A stretch of 64,000 nucleotides of DNA, from positions 1 to 64,000 of the forward strand of contig CACBDC010000004.1 of the NCBI GenBank assembly GCA_902537845.1, given 5' to 3'. Numbering within the stretch: the first letter of the stretch is position 1; each line of letters starts with the position of its first letter. The stretch comes from an uncultured Pelagibacteraceae bacterium (GTDB lineage Bacteria; Pseudomonadota; Alphaproteobacteria; Pelagibacterales; Pelagibacteraceae). Both the position numbers and the translations under genes were made by a program. Under the pieces are notes generated by a model. The model did no database searches and had not been told where the DNA came from. It saw only the letters and a list, made by a program, of their open reading frames with translations. Below are positions 44,650 to 55,122 of the stretch, one piece after another.

Positions 44650-45856
44650 GTTTTTTCTTTAAATTTCCATCAATAGCTTCTAAAAATTGGTTGGTAGTTA
44701 AATATTTTGTTGATTTATCAATCAGGATAGCAAGGTCTTTTGTCATTGAACCGCTCTCAACAGTTTCAACACAAACTTTTTCAAGAGATGAGGCAAACTT
44801 AATAAGTTCATTATTATTATCCAATTTACCTCTGTGAACTAAACCTCTAGTCCAAGCAAAAATTGAGGCTATTGGATTTGTAGAAGTTTCTTTTCCTTGT
44901 TGATGCATCCTGTAGTGTCTAGTCACCGTTCCGTGAGCAGCTTCTGACTCAACAGTTTTTCCATCTGGGGTCATTAATACGCTTGTCATTAATCCCAAAG
45001 AACCAAACCCTTGAGCTACAGTATCTGACTGAACATCGCCATCATAGTTTTTACAAGCCCAAACGTAACCTCCATTCCATTTCATAGCACAAGCTACCAT
45101 GTCATCAATTAATCTATGTTCATAAGTAATTTTTGCTGAGTCAAATTTGTTTTTAAATTCTTTTTCAAAAACTTCTTTAAATAGATCTTTAAAACGACCA
45201 TCGTATGCTTTTAAAATTGTATTTTTCGTAGATAAATAAACTGGCCATTTTCTCTCCAGGCCATAATTCATACATGCTCTTGCGAAATTTTTTATAGAGT
45301 CATCTAAGTTATACATTGCTAAGGCTGTGCCCGGACCTGTAAAATTAAATACTTCAAATTCTTTTTTATTTTTGCCATCTTTTGAAATCCATTTAATTTC
45401 CATTTTTCCCTCACCAGGAATTAAAAAATCAGTTGCACGATATTGATCACCAAAAGCATGTCTTCCAATTACAATTGGTTGTGTCCACCCTGGGACTAAT
45501 TTAGGAACATTTTTACAAATAATCGGCTCTCTAAATACTGTACCACCTAATATATTTCTAATAGTGCCGTTGGGCGATCGCCACATTTTTTTTAGTTTAA
45601 ACTCTTCTACTCTTGCTTCGTCTGGTGTGATAGTCGCACATTTTACTCCCACGCCATGTTGCTTAATAGCATTTGCCGCATCTATTGTAATTTGGTCATC
45701 AGTTTTATCTCTACTCTCCATTCCAAGATCGAAGTATTTTAAGTCTATTTCTAAATAGGGTTTGATTAACTTTTCTTTAATAAAAGACCAAATAATCCTG
45801 GTCATTTCGTCACCGTCTAGCTCTACTACAGGATTTTTTACTTTAATTTTAACCAT
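44642..45856 (-). CDS. icd: Isocitrate dehydrogenase, NADP-dependent (eukaryotic-like type)
   Basis: This TCA-cycle enzyme oxidises isocitrate to 2-oxoglutarate with NADPH production. [13 protein letters not shown] near the start, [21 protein letters not shown] (substrate loop), and the metal ligands in [34 protein letters not shown] identify the type II IDH typical of alphaproteobacteria. The length is 404 aa. It is a monocistron, divergent from psd across 64 nt. Confidence 0.97.
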   Translation of the reverse strand: MVKIKVKNPVVELDGDEMTRIIWSFIKEKLIKPYLEIDLKYFDLGMESRDKTDDQITIDAANAIKQHGVGVKCATITPDEARVEEFKLKKMWRSPNGTIRNILGGTVFREPIICKNVPKLVPGWTQPIVIGRHAFGDQYRATDFLIPGEGKMEIKWISKDGKNKKEFEVFNFTGPGTALAMYNLDDSIKNFARACMNYGLERKWPVYLSTKNTILKAYDGRFKDLFKEVFEKEFKNKFDSAKITYEHRLIDDMVACAMKWNGGYVWACKNYDGDVQSDTVAQGFGSLGLMTSVLMTPDGKTVESEAAHGTVTRHYRMHQQGKETSTNPIASIFAWTRGLVHRGKLDNNNELIKFASSLEKVCVETVESGSMTKDLAILIDKSTKYLTTNQFLEAIDGNLKKKLN

Positions 45857-45920
45857 AAAATATAGATTGATTAACTGTGATTTTTATACATATTAAGAAA
45901 AAATTATCAAACTATTAATT

Positions 45921-46568
45921 ATGTTTAATACAATATTTCCAAAGATACATAAAGAAGGATACAAGTTTTTGGCTATTTCTATTATTGCCACTTTTATTGT
46001 TTTATTTTTTTCAAATTTCTTCGGAGTCTTATTCATAGTGATAACTATATGGGTCTATTACTTTTTCAGAGACCCCGATAGATATTCAATAAATGATGAT
46101 AACTACCTAGTAAGTCCAGCAGATGGTTTAATTACTGATATTTCAGAAAAATCTGGTCCAGAGGAATTAAGACTTGAAAATACATCATTCACAAAAGTAA
46201 GTGTTTTCATGAATGTATTTAACTGTCATGTTAATCGTGTACCTTCATCAGGAAAAGTAGAGGAAATTTTTTATAAACCTGGAAAATTTTTAAATGCATC
46301 TTTAGACAAAGCTAGTGAAGAAAATGAAAGAAATTATTTCAAAATAAAATTAAATAATGGAGAAGAAATTATAATTGTTCAAATTGCTGGATTGATAGCT
46401 AGAAGAATCGTTTGTGAAGTTGAACAAGGTCAAGATTTAAAACAAGGTGAAAGGATTGGGATGATAAGATTTGGAAGTAGAGTGGATATTTATTTTAAAA
46501 ATAAAAAAGTCTTAGCTAAAATTGGTCAAAATGTGGTAGCGGGAGAAAGCTTATTAGCTTCTAACTAA
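45921..46568 (+). CDS. psd: Phosphatidylserine decarboxylase (short, pyruvoyl type)
   Basis: It forms phosphatidylethanolamine. The proenzyme self-cleaves at Gly185-Ser186 in MIRFGSRVD (the variable LGST-type site), making the pyruvoyl group from Ser186. An N-terminal hydrophobic region (about residues 15-45) anchors it; SPADGLITDI and FMNVFNCHVNRVPSSGKVE are family motifs. At 215 aa it belongs to the short PSD-A class. Its TAA shares a base with the pssA ATG, so the two consecutive pathway enzymes are coupled. Confidence 0.93.
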   Translation: MFNTIFPKIHKEGYKFLAISIIATFIVLFFSNFFGVLFIVITIWVYYFFRDPDRYSINDDNYLVSPADGLITDISEKSGPEELRLENTSFTKVSVFMNVFNCHVNRVPSSGKVEEIFYKPGKFLNASLDKASEENERNYFKIKLNNGEEIIIVQIAGLIARRIVCEVEQGQDLKQGERIGMIRFGSRVDIYFKNKKVLAKIGQNVVAGESLLASN

Positions 46569-47359
46569 TGGAAGAAAATAAAAAATTTAAATTAGTTTCA
46601 TCAAAAAAAACTAGATATTTACTTCCAAATATTTTGACTTTGGCTGGAGTTTGTTTAGGAATAAGTTCTATAAAGTTTTCAATCGATGGTAATTTTAGTT
46701 TAGCCGTTACTTTAATTTTATTTGCAGCAATTCTAGATGCTTTAGATGGAAGAATAGCTAGATTAATAAAAGGCACTTCTGAGTTTGGAAAAGAGCTGGA
46801 CTCACTTACTGATTTTGTAAGCTTTGGGATTGCTCCAGTTTTTATTCTATATTTTTGGGAATTAAATAATTACGGAAAATTAGGATGGGCTATAACACTT
46901 ATTTATTCTGTTTGTTGCGTATTAAGATTGGCTAGGTTCAACTTAACAAAGATAGACGAAGCACAACAATGGAAAAATAACTTTTTTGAGGGAGTTCCTT
47001 CACCAGCGGGTGGTTTATTAATTTTGATGCCTTTAATTTATGAATTAACTAATTTAAATATTGGAATAAATGTTAAAAATATTACTCCATATTTAACAAT
47101 ATTAATTGCAATTTTATTAGTTAGTAAAATTCCAACTTTGGCACTAAAAAAAATAACTATTTCTCCCAAGGCAACAGTTTTTTTATTATTAGGAATTGGA
47201 ATTATTTTTATAGCTTTACTTTTTTATACCCTTGAAACACTTTTAGTTTTCGGAATTATTTATTTATTATCAATACCTGCTAGTATACTTATCTATAGCT
47301 TTCAAAATAAAAAAAACCTAGAGAAAATATCTGAAGATAATCATGAAGATATTTTATAA
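46568..47359 (+). CDS. pssA: CDP-diacylglycerol--serine O-phosphatidyltransferase
   Basis: This membrane enzyme makes phosphatidylserine for Psd. The CDP-alcohol phosphotransferase signature DGx2ARx8Gx3Dx3D is intact in DALDGRIARLIKGTSEFGKE and the following LDSLTD. About eight hydrophobic segments are present in 263 aa. It overlaps psd and rlmE by 1 nt each (TAATG twice), an unusually tight three-gene unit. Confidence 0.94.
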   Translation: MEENKKFKLVSSKKTRYLLPNILTLAGVCLGISSIKFSIDGNFSLAVTLILFAAILDALDGRIARLIKGTSEFGKELDSLTDFVSFGIAPVFILYFWELNNYGKLGWAITLIYSVCCVLRLARFNLTKIDEAQQWKNNFFEGVPSPAGGLLILMPLIYELTNLNIGINVKNITPYLTILIAILLVSKIPTLALKKITISPKATVFLLLGIGIIFIALLFYTLETLLVFGIIYLLSIPASILIYSFQNKKNLEKISEDNHEDIL

Positions 47360-47985
47360 TGAAAAAATCAAAAAGGTCTAAAAAAAGTAACACGTGGAAA
47401 ATAAAACAACACAGAGACCAGTTCTTTAAGAAATCAAAAATACTAGGCTATAGGTCTAGAGCTTCATTTAAATTAATCGAACTAAACAAAAAATTTAAAT
47501 TTATAAAGGCGAATTCAAATTTACTTGATCTAGGATCTTCTCCTGGAGGATGGTCTCAGGTAGCTAGTCAAATTATTACCAAAGGAAAAATAATGTCTAT
47601 AGATATTAAAGACATGGAGACGGTAAAAAATGTTAAGTTTATCAAAAGAAATTTCCTGAAGGATGAAGTACAAGATGAAGTTAAAAAATATTTCGAATCG
47701 AATTTAGATATTGTTTTGTCTGATATGGCCGCAGATACTACCGGAAATAAGTCTTTAGACTCAATAAGAACCAATCAATTATGTGCCCAAGTAATTAATT
47801 TTTCAAATAAAACTTTAAAACCTAAGGGTGTATTAGTCTCTAAATTGTTCATGGGAGAAGATTTTATAGAGGTAAAAAACCTGGCAAAATCTTTATTTAA
47901 AAAAGTAAATTTTTATAAACCAGAATCTAGTAGAAAAGAGTCCAAAGAAACTTATTTACATTGTGAAATTTTAAAGACTTTATAA
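47359..47985 (+). CDS. rlmE: 23S rRNA (uridine-2552 2'-O)-methyltransferase
   Basis: This RrmJ/FtsJ-type SAM methyltransferase acts on the A-loop of 23S rRNA. YRSRASFKLIELNKKFKFI carries the first catalytic Lys, LDLGSSPGGWSQVA is the SAM site, LSDMAADTTGN holds the catalytic Asp, and KLFMGEDF and SRKESKETYLHC give the remaining Lys and Glu. The length of 208 aa is normal. A basic N-terminus (KKSKRSKKSNTWK) may bind RNA. Confidence 0.93.
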   Translation: MKKSKRSKKSNTWKIKQHRDQFFKKSKILGYRSRASFKLIELNKKFKFIKANSNLLDLGSSPGGWSQVASQIITKGKIMSIDIKDMETVKNVKFIKRNFLKDEVQDEVKKYFESNLDIVLSDMAADTTGNKSLDSIRTNQLCAQVINFSNKTLKPKGVLVSKLFMGEDFIEVKNLAKSLFKKVNFYKPESSRKESKETYLHCEILKTL

Positions 47986-48011
47986 AAAATAATAATTGTA
48001 TATAAGTATTT

Positions 48012-49091
48012 ATGGAAACTATTAGAGAAGCATTAACCTTTGATGACGTTTTGTTATTGCCAAAGTATTCTAGCGTTTTACCAGCTAACACGAATATAAC
48101 TCTACAATTAACAAAAAAAATATCTTTAAAAGTACCTTTTATATCTTCCGCAATGGACACAGTGACAGAGTCCAAAATGGCAATAGCTATGGCGAGTGAG
48201 GGAGGAATAGGAATTATTCATCGAAATTTAGACATTAAAAATCAATCTAAAGAAGTAAAGAAAGTTAAAAACAAAAAATTATTTGTTGGAGCCGCAGTTG
48301 GCACTAACAAAGAAGATTTAGACAGAACAAGGGCATTAATTTCTAGTGGTGCAGATCTAATTGTAATTGATACAGCTCATGGTCACAGTGAAAAAGTTTT
48401 ATACATCTTATCAAAGATAAAAAAAATTATAAATAAAATACCAATTTGTGTTGGAAATGTTGCAACTGGAGAAGCAGCTATAAAATTATATAATTCAGGA
48501 GCAGATATAATAAAAGTAGGAATCGGCCCTGGATCTATATGCACTACAAGGATGGTAGCGGGTATAGGAGTGCCACAAATATCCGCAATCATGAATGTCA
48601 AAAAGGCATTAAGGAACAAAAAAGTAAAAATTATTTCTGACGGTGGTATCAAATTTTCAGGAGATATTGCAAAAGCATTAGCTGCTGGAGCAGATGCTAT
48701 TATGATGGGATCTATTTTTGCTGGAACAGATGAAAGTCCTGGAAAAAAATTCAAGATAAAAGGCAAAATGTATAAGCAATATAGAGGTATGGGCTCAATA
48801 GGGGCAATGTTTGCTGGTTCAGCAAATAGATATTTTCAAAAAAATTTCAAAGACAAATCTAAATTTGTTCCAGAGGGAGTTGAAGGGCGAGTAGAATATA
48901 AAGGCAAAGTATCAAAAATAATCTATCAACTACAAGGTGGATTGAGATCTTCAATGGGATATATTGGAGCTAAAAATTTAAATGAAATTAATAAGAAAGC
49001 GAAATTTATCAAAATTACAAAAGCAGGTTTTTATGAAAGCATGGTACACAGCGTAGAAATGACACAAAAAACAATAAATTATAAATTATAA
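48012..49091 (+). CDS. guaB: IMP dehydrogenase lacking the CBS (Bateman) domain
   Basis: It oxidises IMP to XMP, the committed step to GMP. The barrel is complete: EALTFDDVLLLPKYS, SSAMDTVTESKMAIAMA, the catalytic loop GIGPGSICTTR with Cys177, SDGGIKFSGDIAKALAAGAD, the mobile flap with VEGRVEYKG, and GGLRSSMGYIGA. At 359 aa it is about 130 residues shorter than the usual enzyme: after IIHRNLDIKNQSKEVKKVK (residue about 86) it goes straight to KKLFVGAAVG, where two CBS motifs normally sit. This is a clean internal absence, not a frameshift, so allosteric nucleotide control should be lost. It precedes guaA with one small gene between. Confidence 0.93.
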   Translation: METIREALTFDDVLLLPKYSSVLPANTNITLQLTKKISLKVPFISSAMDTVTESKMAIAMASEGGIGIIHRNLDIKNQSKEVKKVKNKKLFVGAAVGTNKEDLDRTRALISSGADLIVIDTAHGHSEKVLYILSKIKKIINKIPICVGNVATGEAAIKLYNSGADIIKVGIGPGSICTTRMVAGIGVPQISAIMNVKKALRNKKVKIISDGGIKFSGDIAKALAAGADAIMMGSIFAGTDESPGKKFKIKGKMYKQYRGMGSIGAMFAGSANRYFQKNFKDKSKFVPEGVEGRVEYKGKVSKIIYQLQGGLRSSMGYIGAKNLNEINKKAKFIKITKAGFYESMVHSVEMTQKTINYKL

Positions 49092-49510
49092 TGAAAAAAT
49101 TTTTACACATCTTTTTTTTAATTTTATTTTTTCCAAACGTTTTATTTGCAAAATCAGAATATTTCAATCAAGGAGTGAAACTTTTTAATAAAGATAAATT
49201 TGAAGATGCAAAATTTAAATTTGAACAAGATATTGTTTTTAATCCCAAAAGTGAACTTTCGTATTTATATTTATCCAAAATCTTTAATAAACAAGAGAAA
49301 AGAAATCTAGAAGAGCAAAATTTAAAAACAGTTATGTTACTTAATCCAAAAAATGAAGAGGCGATTTATAATCTTGCAAAACTAAAATTAAAATCATCCG
49401 ATTATAATAAAAGCAAAGAGTTAAATAATAGATTAAAATCTATTTGCAGTAATTTTTGCGGTAAAAGTGAAAAATTAAGAGTCGAAATTGAAAATTTATC
49501 AAAAAAATAA
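49091..49510 (+). CDS. Exported TPR-repeat protein
   Basis: This is a 139-aa protein with a signal peptide (MKKFLHIFFLILFFPNVLFA, cleavage about residue 20). It is followed by about two to three tetratricopeptide-like helix pairs (GVKLFNKDKFEDAKFKFEQDI; SELSYLYLSKIFNKQ; NEEAIYNLAKLKLKSSDY). Two Cys near the end (SICSNFCGK) could form a disulfide. Function unknown; it would be periplasmic. It is coupled to guaB by TAATG and abuts guaA, an odd place for an envelope protein. Confidence 0.75.
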   Translation: MKKFLHIFFLILFFPNVLFAKSEYFNQGVKLFNKDKFEDAKFKFEQDIVFNPKSELSYLYLSKIFNKQEKRNLEEQNLKTVMLLNPKNEEAIYNLAKLKLKSSDYNKSKELNNRLKSICSNFCGKSEKLRVEIENLSKK

Positions 49511-51067
49511 ATGCAATTTGATGATAAAGATAAAGTAATTATTGTCGATTTTGGTTCTCAAGTAACTAAATTAATTGCTAGAAGAATCAGGGAACTTGGA
49601 GTTTATTCCGAAATAATCACCCCTAAAGAACTTACAAAAATAAAAAAATATAGATATATAAAAGGAATTATATTTTCTGGAGGACCATCTACAGTTACCG
49701 GCAAAAGATTTCAAAGTGTGCCGAGTGATATATTTAAAAAAAATATACCAATTTTAGGAATATGTTATGGCTTACAACTAATTGCTAAAATTTTTGGAGG
49801 AAAAATAAAACCCTCTAAAAAAAGAAGAGAATTCGGAAGGGCATTTTTGATACATCGAAAAAAGTCGCTTTTGACAAAAAATTTTTTAAATTCACGAAAG
49901 TCTGTTTGGATGAGTCATGAAGATGCAGTTGTTAAATTACCAACAAATTTTAAAACAATAGCTTCAACTAAAAATTCAAAACTAACGATTATTGAAAATT
50001 CAGAAAAGAAAATTTACGGTGTTCAGTTTCATCCTGAAGTAACACACACAGATCAGGGAAGCCAAATATTTAAAAATTTTTTATTTTTGATTTGCAAAAT
50101 TAAAAAGAAATGGAGTGTAGTTTCCCAAAAAAAAAAATTATTAAAAGAAATAAGAAATACAGTAAAGAAGGATAAAGTTATCTGTGCATTGTCAGGTGGT
50201 GTTGATAGCAGTGTAGTTGCACTGTTAATTAATCAGGCAATTAAAAAAAATTTAATCTGTATAATGGTTGATACTGGCTTGATGAGAAAAAACGAATTTA
50301 AATACACATATAAAATATTTAAAAATAAATATAATCTTAATGTTAAGCTTATAGACTCATCTTATCTTTTTTTAAAAAAATTGAAAAATATCTCGAATCC
50401 TGAAAAAAAAAGAAAAATTATTGGAAATTTATTTATCAAAGTGTTTGAAAAGGAAGCAAAAAAATATAAAAACATAAAGTTTTTAGCTCAAGGCACACTT
50501 TATCCAGACATCATAGAAAGTAGGACTTCAACAGGTAGCAAAACTTCAAAAATAAAATCACATCATAATGTGGGTGGCTTGCCAAAAAAAATGAAGCTTC
50601 AATTAATTGAACCTCTAAAAGAATTTTTCAAGGATGAAGTTAGAATTTTAGGTAAGTCATTAGGTTTAGTAAAAAACATTAATTTCAAACATCCTTTTCC
50701 CGGTCCTGGACTAGGAATAAGAATTATTGGAAATATTACAGTTGATAGGGTTAAAATTCTTCAAGAAGCAGATGCTATTTATTTAGAAGAATTAATTAAG
50801 GCTAAACTTTATAACAAAATTTGGCAAGCTTATGCTGCTCTTTTGCCAATTAAAACAGTAGGAGTAATGGGCGACTCCAGAACCTATGAGAATATTTGTT
50901 TGTTAAGAGCTGTTATTTCGGAAGATGGTATGACAGCTGATTATTTTAATTTTCCAAAAAATTTTTTAGATAGTATATCTAATAAGATTATTAACAATGT
51001 AAGAGGAATAAATAGAGTTGTTTATGATATTACATCTAAACCACCTAGCACAATAGAATTAGAATGA
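49511..51067 (+). CDS. guaA: GMP synthase (glutamine-hydrolysing)
   Basis: It aminates XMP to GMP. The N-terminal class I amidotransferase has its nucleophile Cys85 in LGICYGLQL and the catalytic His/Glu in [10 protein letters not shown]. The ATP pyrophosphatase domain has [12 protein letters not shown], and the C-terminal dimerisation domain has [14 protein letters not shown] and [10 protein letters not shown]. At 518 aa it is full length. It forms a unit with guaB and overlaps panB by 4 nt. Confidence 0.97.
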   Translation: MQFDDKDKVIIVDFGSQVTKLIARRIRELGVYSEIITPKELTKIKKYRYIKGIIFSGGPSTVTGKRFQSVPSDIFKKNIPILGICYGLQLIAKIFGGKIKPSKKRREFGRAFLIHRKKSLLTKNFLNSRKSVWMSHEDAVVKLPTNFKTIASTKNSKLTIIENSEKKIYGVQFHPEVTHTDQGSQIFKNFLFLICKIKKKWSVVSQKKKLLKEIRNTVKKDKVICALSGGVDSSVVALLINQAIKKNLICIMVDTGLMRKNEFKYTYKIFKNKYNLNVKLIDSSYLFLKKLKNISNPEKKRKIIGNLFIKVFEKEAKKYKNIKFLAQGTLYPDIIESRTSTGSKTSKIKSHHNVGGLPKKMKLQLIEPLKEFFKDEVRILGKSLGLVKNINFKHPFPGPGLGIRIIGNITVDRVKILQEADAIYLEELIKAKLYNKIWQAYAALLPIKTVGVMGDSRTYENICLLRAVISEDGMTADYFNFPKNFLDSISNKIINNVRGINRVVYDITSKPPSTIELE

Positions 51068-51858
51068 ATAATAAAATTAAAAATTTAGTTTTGAAAAAAA
51101 ACAAATCTAAAATAACTAGCTTAACAGCCTATTCAAAGCCTATTGCAAAAATTTTAGATAAACACGTCGACATTGTGTTAGTAGGAGACTCCATGGCTAA
51201 CGTTTTGTATGGATATAAAGGTACTCATAAAATAAATCTAAGAAATATAATACAGCATTCAATTAGTGTTAAGAAAGGTGTCAAAAAATCATTACTTGTA
51301 GTTGATATGCCTTTTGGATCTTACAAAAATATTAATTTAGCTTTAAAGAATGCTAAAAAAATTTTTAAAGAAACAAAGTGTGATGCAGTAAAAATAGAAA
51401 GTAATAAAAAAAATTTTAAAATTATAAAAATTTTAGTAAAGAACAAGCTACCAGTTATGGGTCATATCGGTTTTACACCGCAGTTTAAGAAAAAATTTAA
51501 AATTGAAGGCTCATCTAAAAAAGAAGAAAAAAAAATTCTTAAAGAAGCTCAATTAGTAGAAAAAGCTGGAGCATTTTCAATAGTTTTAGAATGTCTATCT
51601 CCTAATGCTGCAAAATTAGTAACAAATAACTTAACTATACCTACTATTGGTATTGGATCCTCTATATATTGTGATGGTCAAATTTTAGTTACAGATGACA
51701 TGCTAGGCATTAGTGGTTTTTATCCAAAATTTGTTAAAAAATACGCTGACTTGCAGACAGTAATTGAAAAAGCTGTGAAAAAATATACTAGAGATGTAAA
51801 GTTTAAGAAATTTCCAACTTCAAATTATTTTTTAAATGGAACAAAACATAGAAAATAA
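51064..51858 (+). CDS. panB: 3-methyl-2-oxobutanoate hydroxymethyltransferase
   Basis: It transfers a one-carbon unit from methylene-tetrahydrofolate to ketoisovalerate, making ketopantoate for coenzyme A. The barrel shows [58 protein letters not shown] and [21 protein letters not shown]. The length is 264 aa. No panC is in the window. The next gene begins 23 nt before its stop. Confidence 0.94.
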   Translation: MNNKIKNLVLKKNKSKITSLTAYSKPIAKILDKHVDIVLVGDSMANVLYGYKGTHKINLRNIIQHSISVKKGVKKSLLVVDMPFGSYKNINLALKNAKKIFKETKCDAVKIESNKKNFKIIKILVKNKLPVMGHIGFTPQFKKKFKIEGSSKKEEKKILKEAQLVEKAGAFSIVLECLSPNAAKLVTNNLTIPTIGIGSSIYCDGQILVTDDMLGISGFYPKFVKKYADLQTVIEKAVKKYTRDVKFKKFPTSNYFLNGTKHRK

Positions 51859-52345
51859 AATAGATTATAAGAGTAGACTGTATAATCTTTATAGATTTAA
51901 CAAAAAAAAAATATATATATTTGTTTTCATTTTAATATCAATTTTAATCGCATCAATTTTTCTCAAATATAATAGTAATAAAAAAGATATTTTAATCTCA
52001 GAAAATTATATTAAAGCTGGAGTATTTCTCTCTTTAGACAAAAAAGAAGAGGCCATAAAAATTTATGAGGAAATAATTTTTAGCAAAAATGAATTTTATT
52101 CAATTTTAGCGCTGAATACTTTACTAGACAAAAATCTCATTTCTCAAAATAATAAAATTTTAGATTATTTCAGTGCTGTAGAAAAGATTCAAAAATCAAG
52201 TGAACAAAATGATATTATAAAATTTAAAAAAGCTTTATTTTTATTGGAACAATCCAATTTTGAGGAGGGGAACAATTTGTTACAAAACCTTGTAGATAAA
52301 AATTCAAAATTGAAATCATTGGCTGAAGAAATATTATCAAAATAA
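51836..52345 (+). CDS. YfgM-like membrane-anchored TPR protein
   Basis: This 169-aa protein has a cytoplasmic N-terminus, one transmembrane helix (about residues 28-45, IYIFVFILISILIASIFL) and a periplasmic helical-repeat domain (ENYIKAGVFLSLDKKEEAIKIYEEII onwards). Size, topology and position directly before bamB match YfgM, an ancillary protein of the Sec translocon/chaperone network in E. coli (yfgM-bamB-der order). Sequence similarity is too low to prove it. der is not adjacent. Confidence 0.7.
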   Translation: MEQNIENKIDYKSRLYNLYRFNKKKIYIFVFILISILIASIFLKYNSNKKDILISENYIKAGVFLSLDKKEEAIKIYEEIIFSKNEFYSILALNTLLDKNLISQNNKILDYFSAVEKIQKSSEQNDIIKFKKALFLLEQSNFEEGNNLLQNLVDKNSKLKSLAEEILSK

Positions 52346-52348
52346 AAA

Positions 52349-53674
52349 ATGAAAAAATTATCTTTTTTGATAATCTTAATAATATTAAATAGCTGTTCTT
52401 TTGACAATAAATCAGGGATTTGGGAAAATTCAAACTCTGTATCAAAAAAAGAAAATTCATTATTCGATGGATTTGAAAGAGTTTCAACCTCAACAAAACC
52501 TTATGATGAAATTGTAAAACTAGATAAAAAATTCAAAATCAAATTTAATAAAAAAGCAGACCATAATAAATGGAATGATATTTTTTTTAGCAAGAGTAAT
52601 AATTTATCAAATTTCGAGATAACCAAAGAAAATCAAATCATATACAGAAGTAAAAAACTAACAAACCACGAAGTTGATAATTATATTTTATATAATAATG
52701 GTTATTCAATAATTAGTGATCAGGCAGGTACATTAATTAAATATTCAGTAAAGGATAATAAAGTCATTAGCAAATTTAATTTTTATAAAAAAAGGTATAA
52801 AAAAATAAAAAAAAAATTAAATATAGTTATTGACGAAAATAATCTTTATGTTTCTGATAATATTGGATTCCTATACGCTTTAAATTTAAAAAATAATGAA
52901 ATTGTATGGGCAAAAAATTATAAAAAACCTTTTAGATCAAATTTAAAAATAAATAAAAATAGGTTAATTACTTCAAATCAAAATAATGACTTGCTTATTT
53001 TTAATAAAGCGAACGGTGAAATTATAAAACTGATTCCAACTGAAGAAACAGCTGTAAAAAATGAATTTATAAACAATATATCTACAAATAAAGACACAGT
53101 ATTTTATATTAATACATTTGGATCATTATATTCAATTGACTTGAAAAGTATGAAAGTAAGTTGGTTTTTAAATTTAAATCCCTCTAGTAATTTAAACTAT
53201 AAAAATTTGTTCTCAGGCACAGAAATAGTTAATAATAAAGATAAAGTTTTAATATCCTCTAAGGACTCTTTTTATATTATAGATGCTTCTTCAGGGTCTA
53301 TCTTATACAAGAAAAATATTCCACTTAAGGTAAGACCTATAGTTATAAGTAATTATATCTTTTTGATTTCTAAGAACAATATGCTAATTGCGATAGATAT
53401 ATATAAAAATGAAATTGTATATTCTTATGATATTAATAAAAAAATAGCAGATTTTTTAAAATTAAAAAAACAAAATGCACACATTAAAAGTTTTGCGATT
53501 GTTAATGATAACATCTTGATTTTTTTAAAAAATTCTTATTTGCTTGAATTTAGTATTTTTGGAGAACTTTTAAATGTTGAAAAATTACCTTCGAAAATTA
53601 AATCACAACCAATATTTATTGAAAATTCGATATTGTACCTTAACAAAAAAAATAAAATCATAGTTGCAGGTTAA
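52349..53674 (+). CDS. bamB: BamB-like PQQ beta-propeller lipoprotein
   Basis: The lipobox LNSC puts the lipidated Cys at residue 16. The rest is a beta-propeller with PQQ-like blades (NLYVSDNIGFLYALNLKNNEIVWAKNYKKP; NTFGSLYSIDLKSMKVSWFLN; YIIDASSGSILYKKNIP). At 441 aa it is somewhat longer than E. coli BamB (392 aa). BamB supports the BAM complex in outer membrane protein insertion. Position after a YfgM-like gene strengthens the call. Its stop interlocks with purF (TTAA). Confidence 0.85.
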   Translation: MKKLSFLIILIILNSCSFDNKSGIWENSNSVSKKENSLFDGFERVSTSTKPYDEIVKLDKKFKIKFNKKADHNKWNDIFFSKSNNLSNFEITKENQIIYRSKKLTNHEVDNYILYNNGYSIISDQAGTLIKYSVKDNKVISKFNFYKKRYKKIKKKLNIVIDENNLYVSDNIGFLYALNLKNNEIVWAKNYKKPFRSNLKINKNRLITSNQNNDLLIFNKANGEIIKLIPTEETAVKNEFINNISTNKDTVFYINTFGSLYSIDLKSMKVSWFLNLNPSSNLNYKNLFSGTEIVNNKDKVLISSKDSFYIIDASSGSILYKKNIPLKVRPIVISNYIFLISKNNMLIAIDIYKNEIVYSYDINKKIADFLKLKKQNAHIKSFAIVNDNILIFLKNSYLLEFSIFGELLNVEKLPSKIKSQPIFIENSILYLNKKNKIIVAG

Positions 53675-55122
53675 TTATTAGATTTACCACTAAGTAGTGA
53701 TAATTGTCTTATTTTTAACCCTTTTAAATTATCTTGAGGTTCTATTGGATACTCACCGGTAAAATAGTGATCACTAAATTGAGGAAAATTTGAATTTCTT
53801 TTCTCCTTAATTAAAGCTTTATACAAACCTTCCAAGCTCAGAAAATCTAAACTTTTTGCATTTATATTTTCACACATTTGGTCTTTATTTTTTTCATTTG
53901 CTAGTAACTCTTTTTTTGTTGGCATATCCACACCATAAAAGTCAGGATATTTAATTTCTGGACAAGCTATTCTTACATGTACTTCTTTTGCTCCACTCTC
54001 ATAAAGCATTTTTACAATTTTTTTACAAGTTGTCCCTCTTACTAAAGAGTCATCGATTAATATTATAGATTTATTTTTCACAATAGATTTCGTGGAACTT
54101 AATTTTAATTTAACTCCTAAGCTTCTAATGTTTTGCGAAGGTTCAATAAAAGTTCTACCAACATAATGATTTCGGATAAGCCCTAGCTCAAATTTCTTTT
54201 TTGAATAATGTGCATATCCCAAAGCAGCAGGTACGCCAGAGTCAGGGACAGGAACTATTAAATCAGCTTCGATATCAGTTTCTCTAGCTAGTTCGATTCC
54301 TAAATTTTTTCTGTACTCATAAGCACATATATTGTTTATCAAGCTATCAGGTCTTGCAAAATAAATATACTCAAAAACACACGGCCTTGCTTTTTGTTTT
54401 GGAAATGGTTTTATGAAATTTAGTTTTTCATTTTCAATAATAACAATCTCACCATTTTCCACTTCTCTAACAAATTTTGCTCCAACAATATCTAAAGCGC
54501 ATGTTTCCGAAGCAAGTATGTATGAATTCTTTAATTTTCCAATTACAAGTGGCCTAATGCCGAAAGGATCTCTCACACCTACTAATTTTTTATTTGTCAT
54601 TAAAATTAAAGAGTATCCCCCTTGTATTTGAAATAATGCATCTATTAATTTATCAATAAATTTATTTCTCTTTGATTTTGCAATAAGCTGAACAATAGTT
54701 TCTGTATCGCTCGTAGTTCTAAAGATCGCGCCATTTTTGACAAGAGTCTCTCTTAACAACAATGCATTAGTTAAATTTCCATTATGCGCGATACTTAAAC
54801 CACCCATATGCAGATCAGCAAAAAAAGGCTGTATATTTCTTAGAGAAGTTTCACCTGTTGTAGAGTATCGATTATGGCCAATTGCAAAATTGCCAGGTAA
54901 TTTTTTTAATGTTTCTGAGTTTGTAAAATGATCTCCAACCAAACCTTGTCTTTTCTCAGAATGATAATTTTTACCATCAAAAGAAACGATACCACAACCC
55001 TCTTGTCCTCTATGTTGAAGAGCGTGTAATCCTAATGCTACTAATGCAGATGCATCCTCATGGTTTGTTATTCCAAAAATTCCGCATTCTTCCCTTAATT
55101 TATCAGATTTAAATATTTTCAA
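53671..55122 (-). CDS. purF: Amidophosphoribosyltransferase
   Basis: This first enzyme of purine synthesis makes phosphoribosylamine from PRPP and glutamine. The Ntn nucleophile is Cys13 in REECGIFGI, so a 12-residue propeptide is removed. GHNRYSTTGE, the PRPP loop SIILIDDSLVRGTTCKKIV and the EYPIEPQD-like end are standard. The length is 483 aa. The start is TTG (55122), inside cvpA, since no ATG precedes the nucleophile. cvpA-purF is a classical operon pair. Confidence 0.95.
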   Translation of the reverse strand: MKIFKSDKLREECGIFGITNHEDASALVALGLHALQHRGQEGCGIVSFDGKNYHSEKRQGLVGDHFTNSETLKKLPGNFAIGHNRYSTTGETSLRNIQPFFADLHMGGLSIAHNGNLTNALLLRETLVKNGAIFRTTSDTETIVQLIAKSKRNKFIDKLIDALFQIQGGYSLILMTNKKLVGVRDPFGIRPLVIGKLKNSYILASETCALDIVGAKFVREVENGEIVIIENEKLNFIKPFPKQKARPCVFEYIYFARPDSLINNICAYEYRKNLGIELARETDIEADLIVPVPDSGVPAALGYAHYSKKKFELGLIRNHYVGRTFIEPSQNIRSLGVKLKLSSTKSIVKNKSIILIDDSLVRGTTCKKIVKMLYESGAKEVHVRIACPEIKYPDFYGVDMPTKKELLANEKNKDQMCENINAKSLDFLSLEGLYKALIKEKRNSNFPQFSDHYFTGEYPIEPQDNLKGLKIRQLSLLSGKSNN

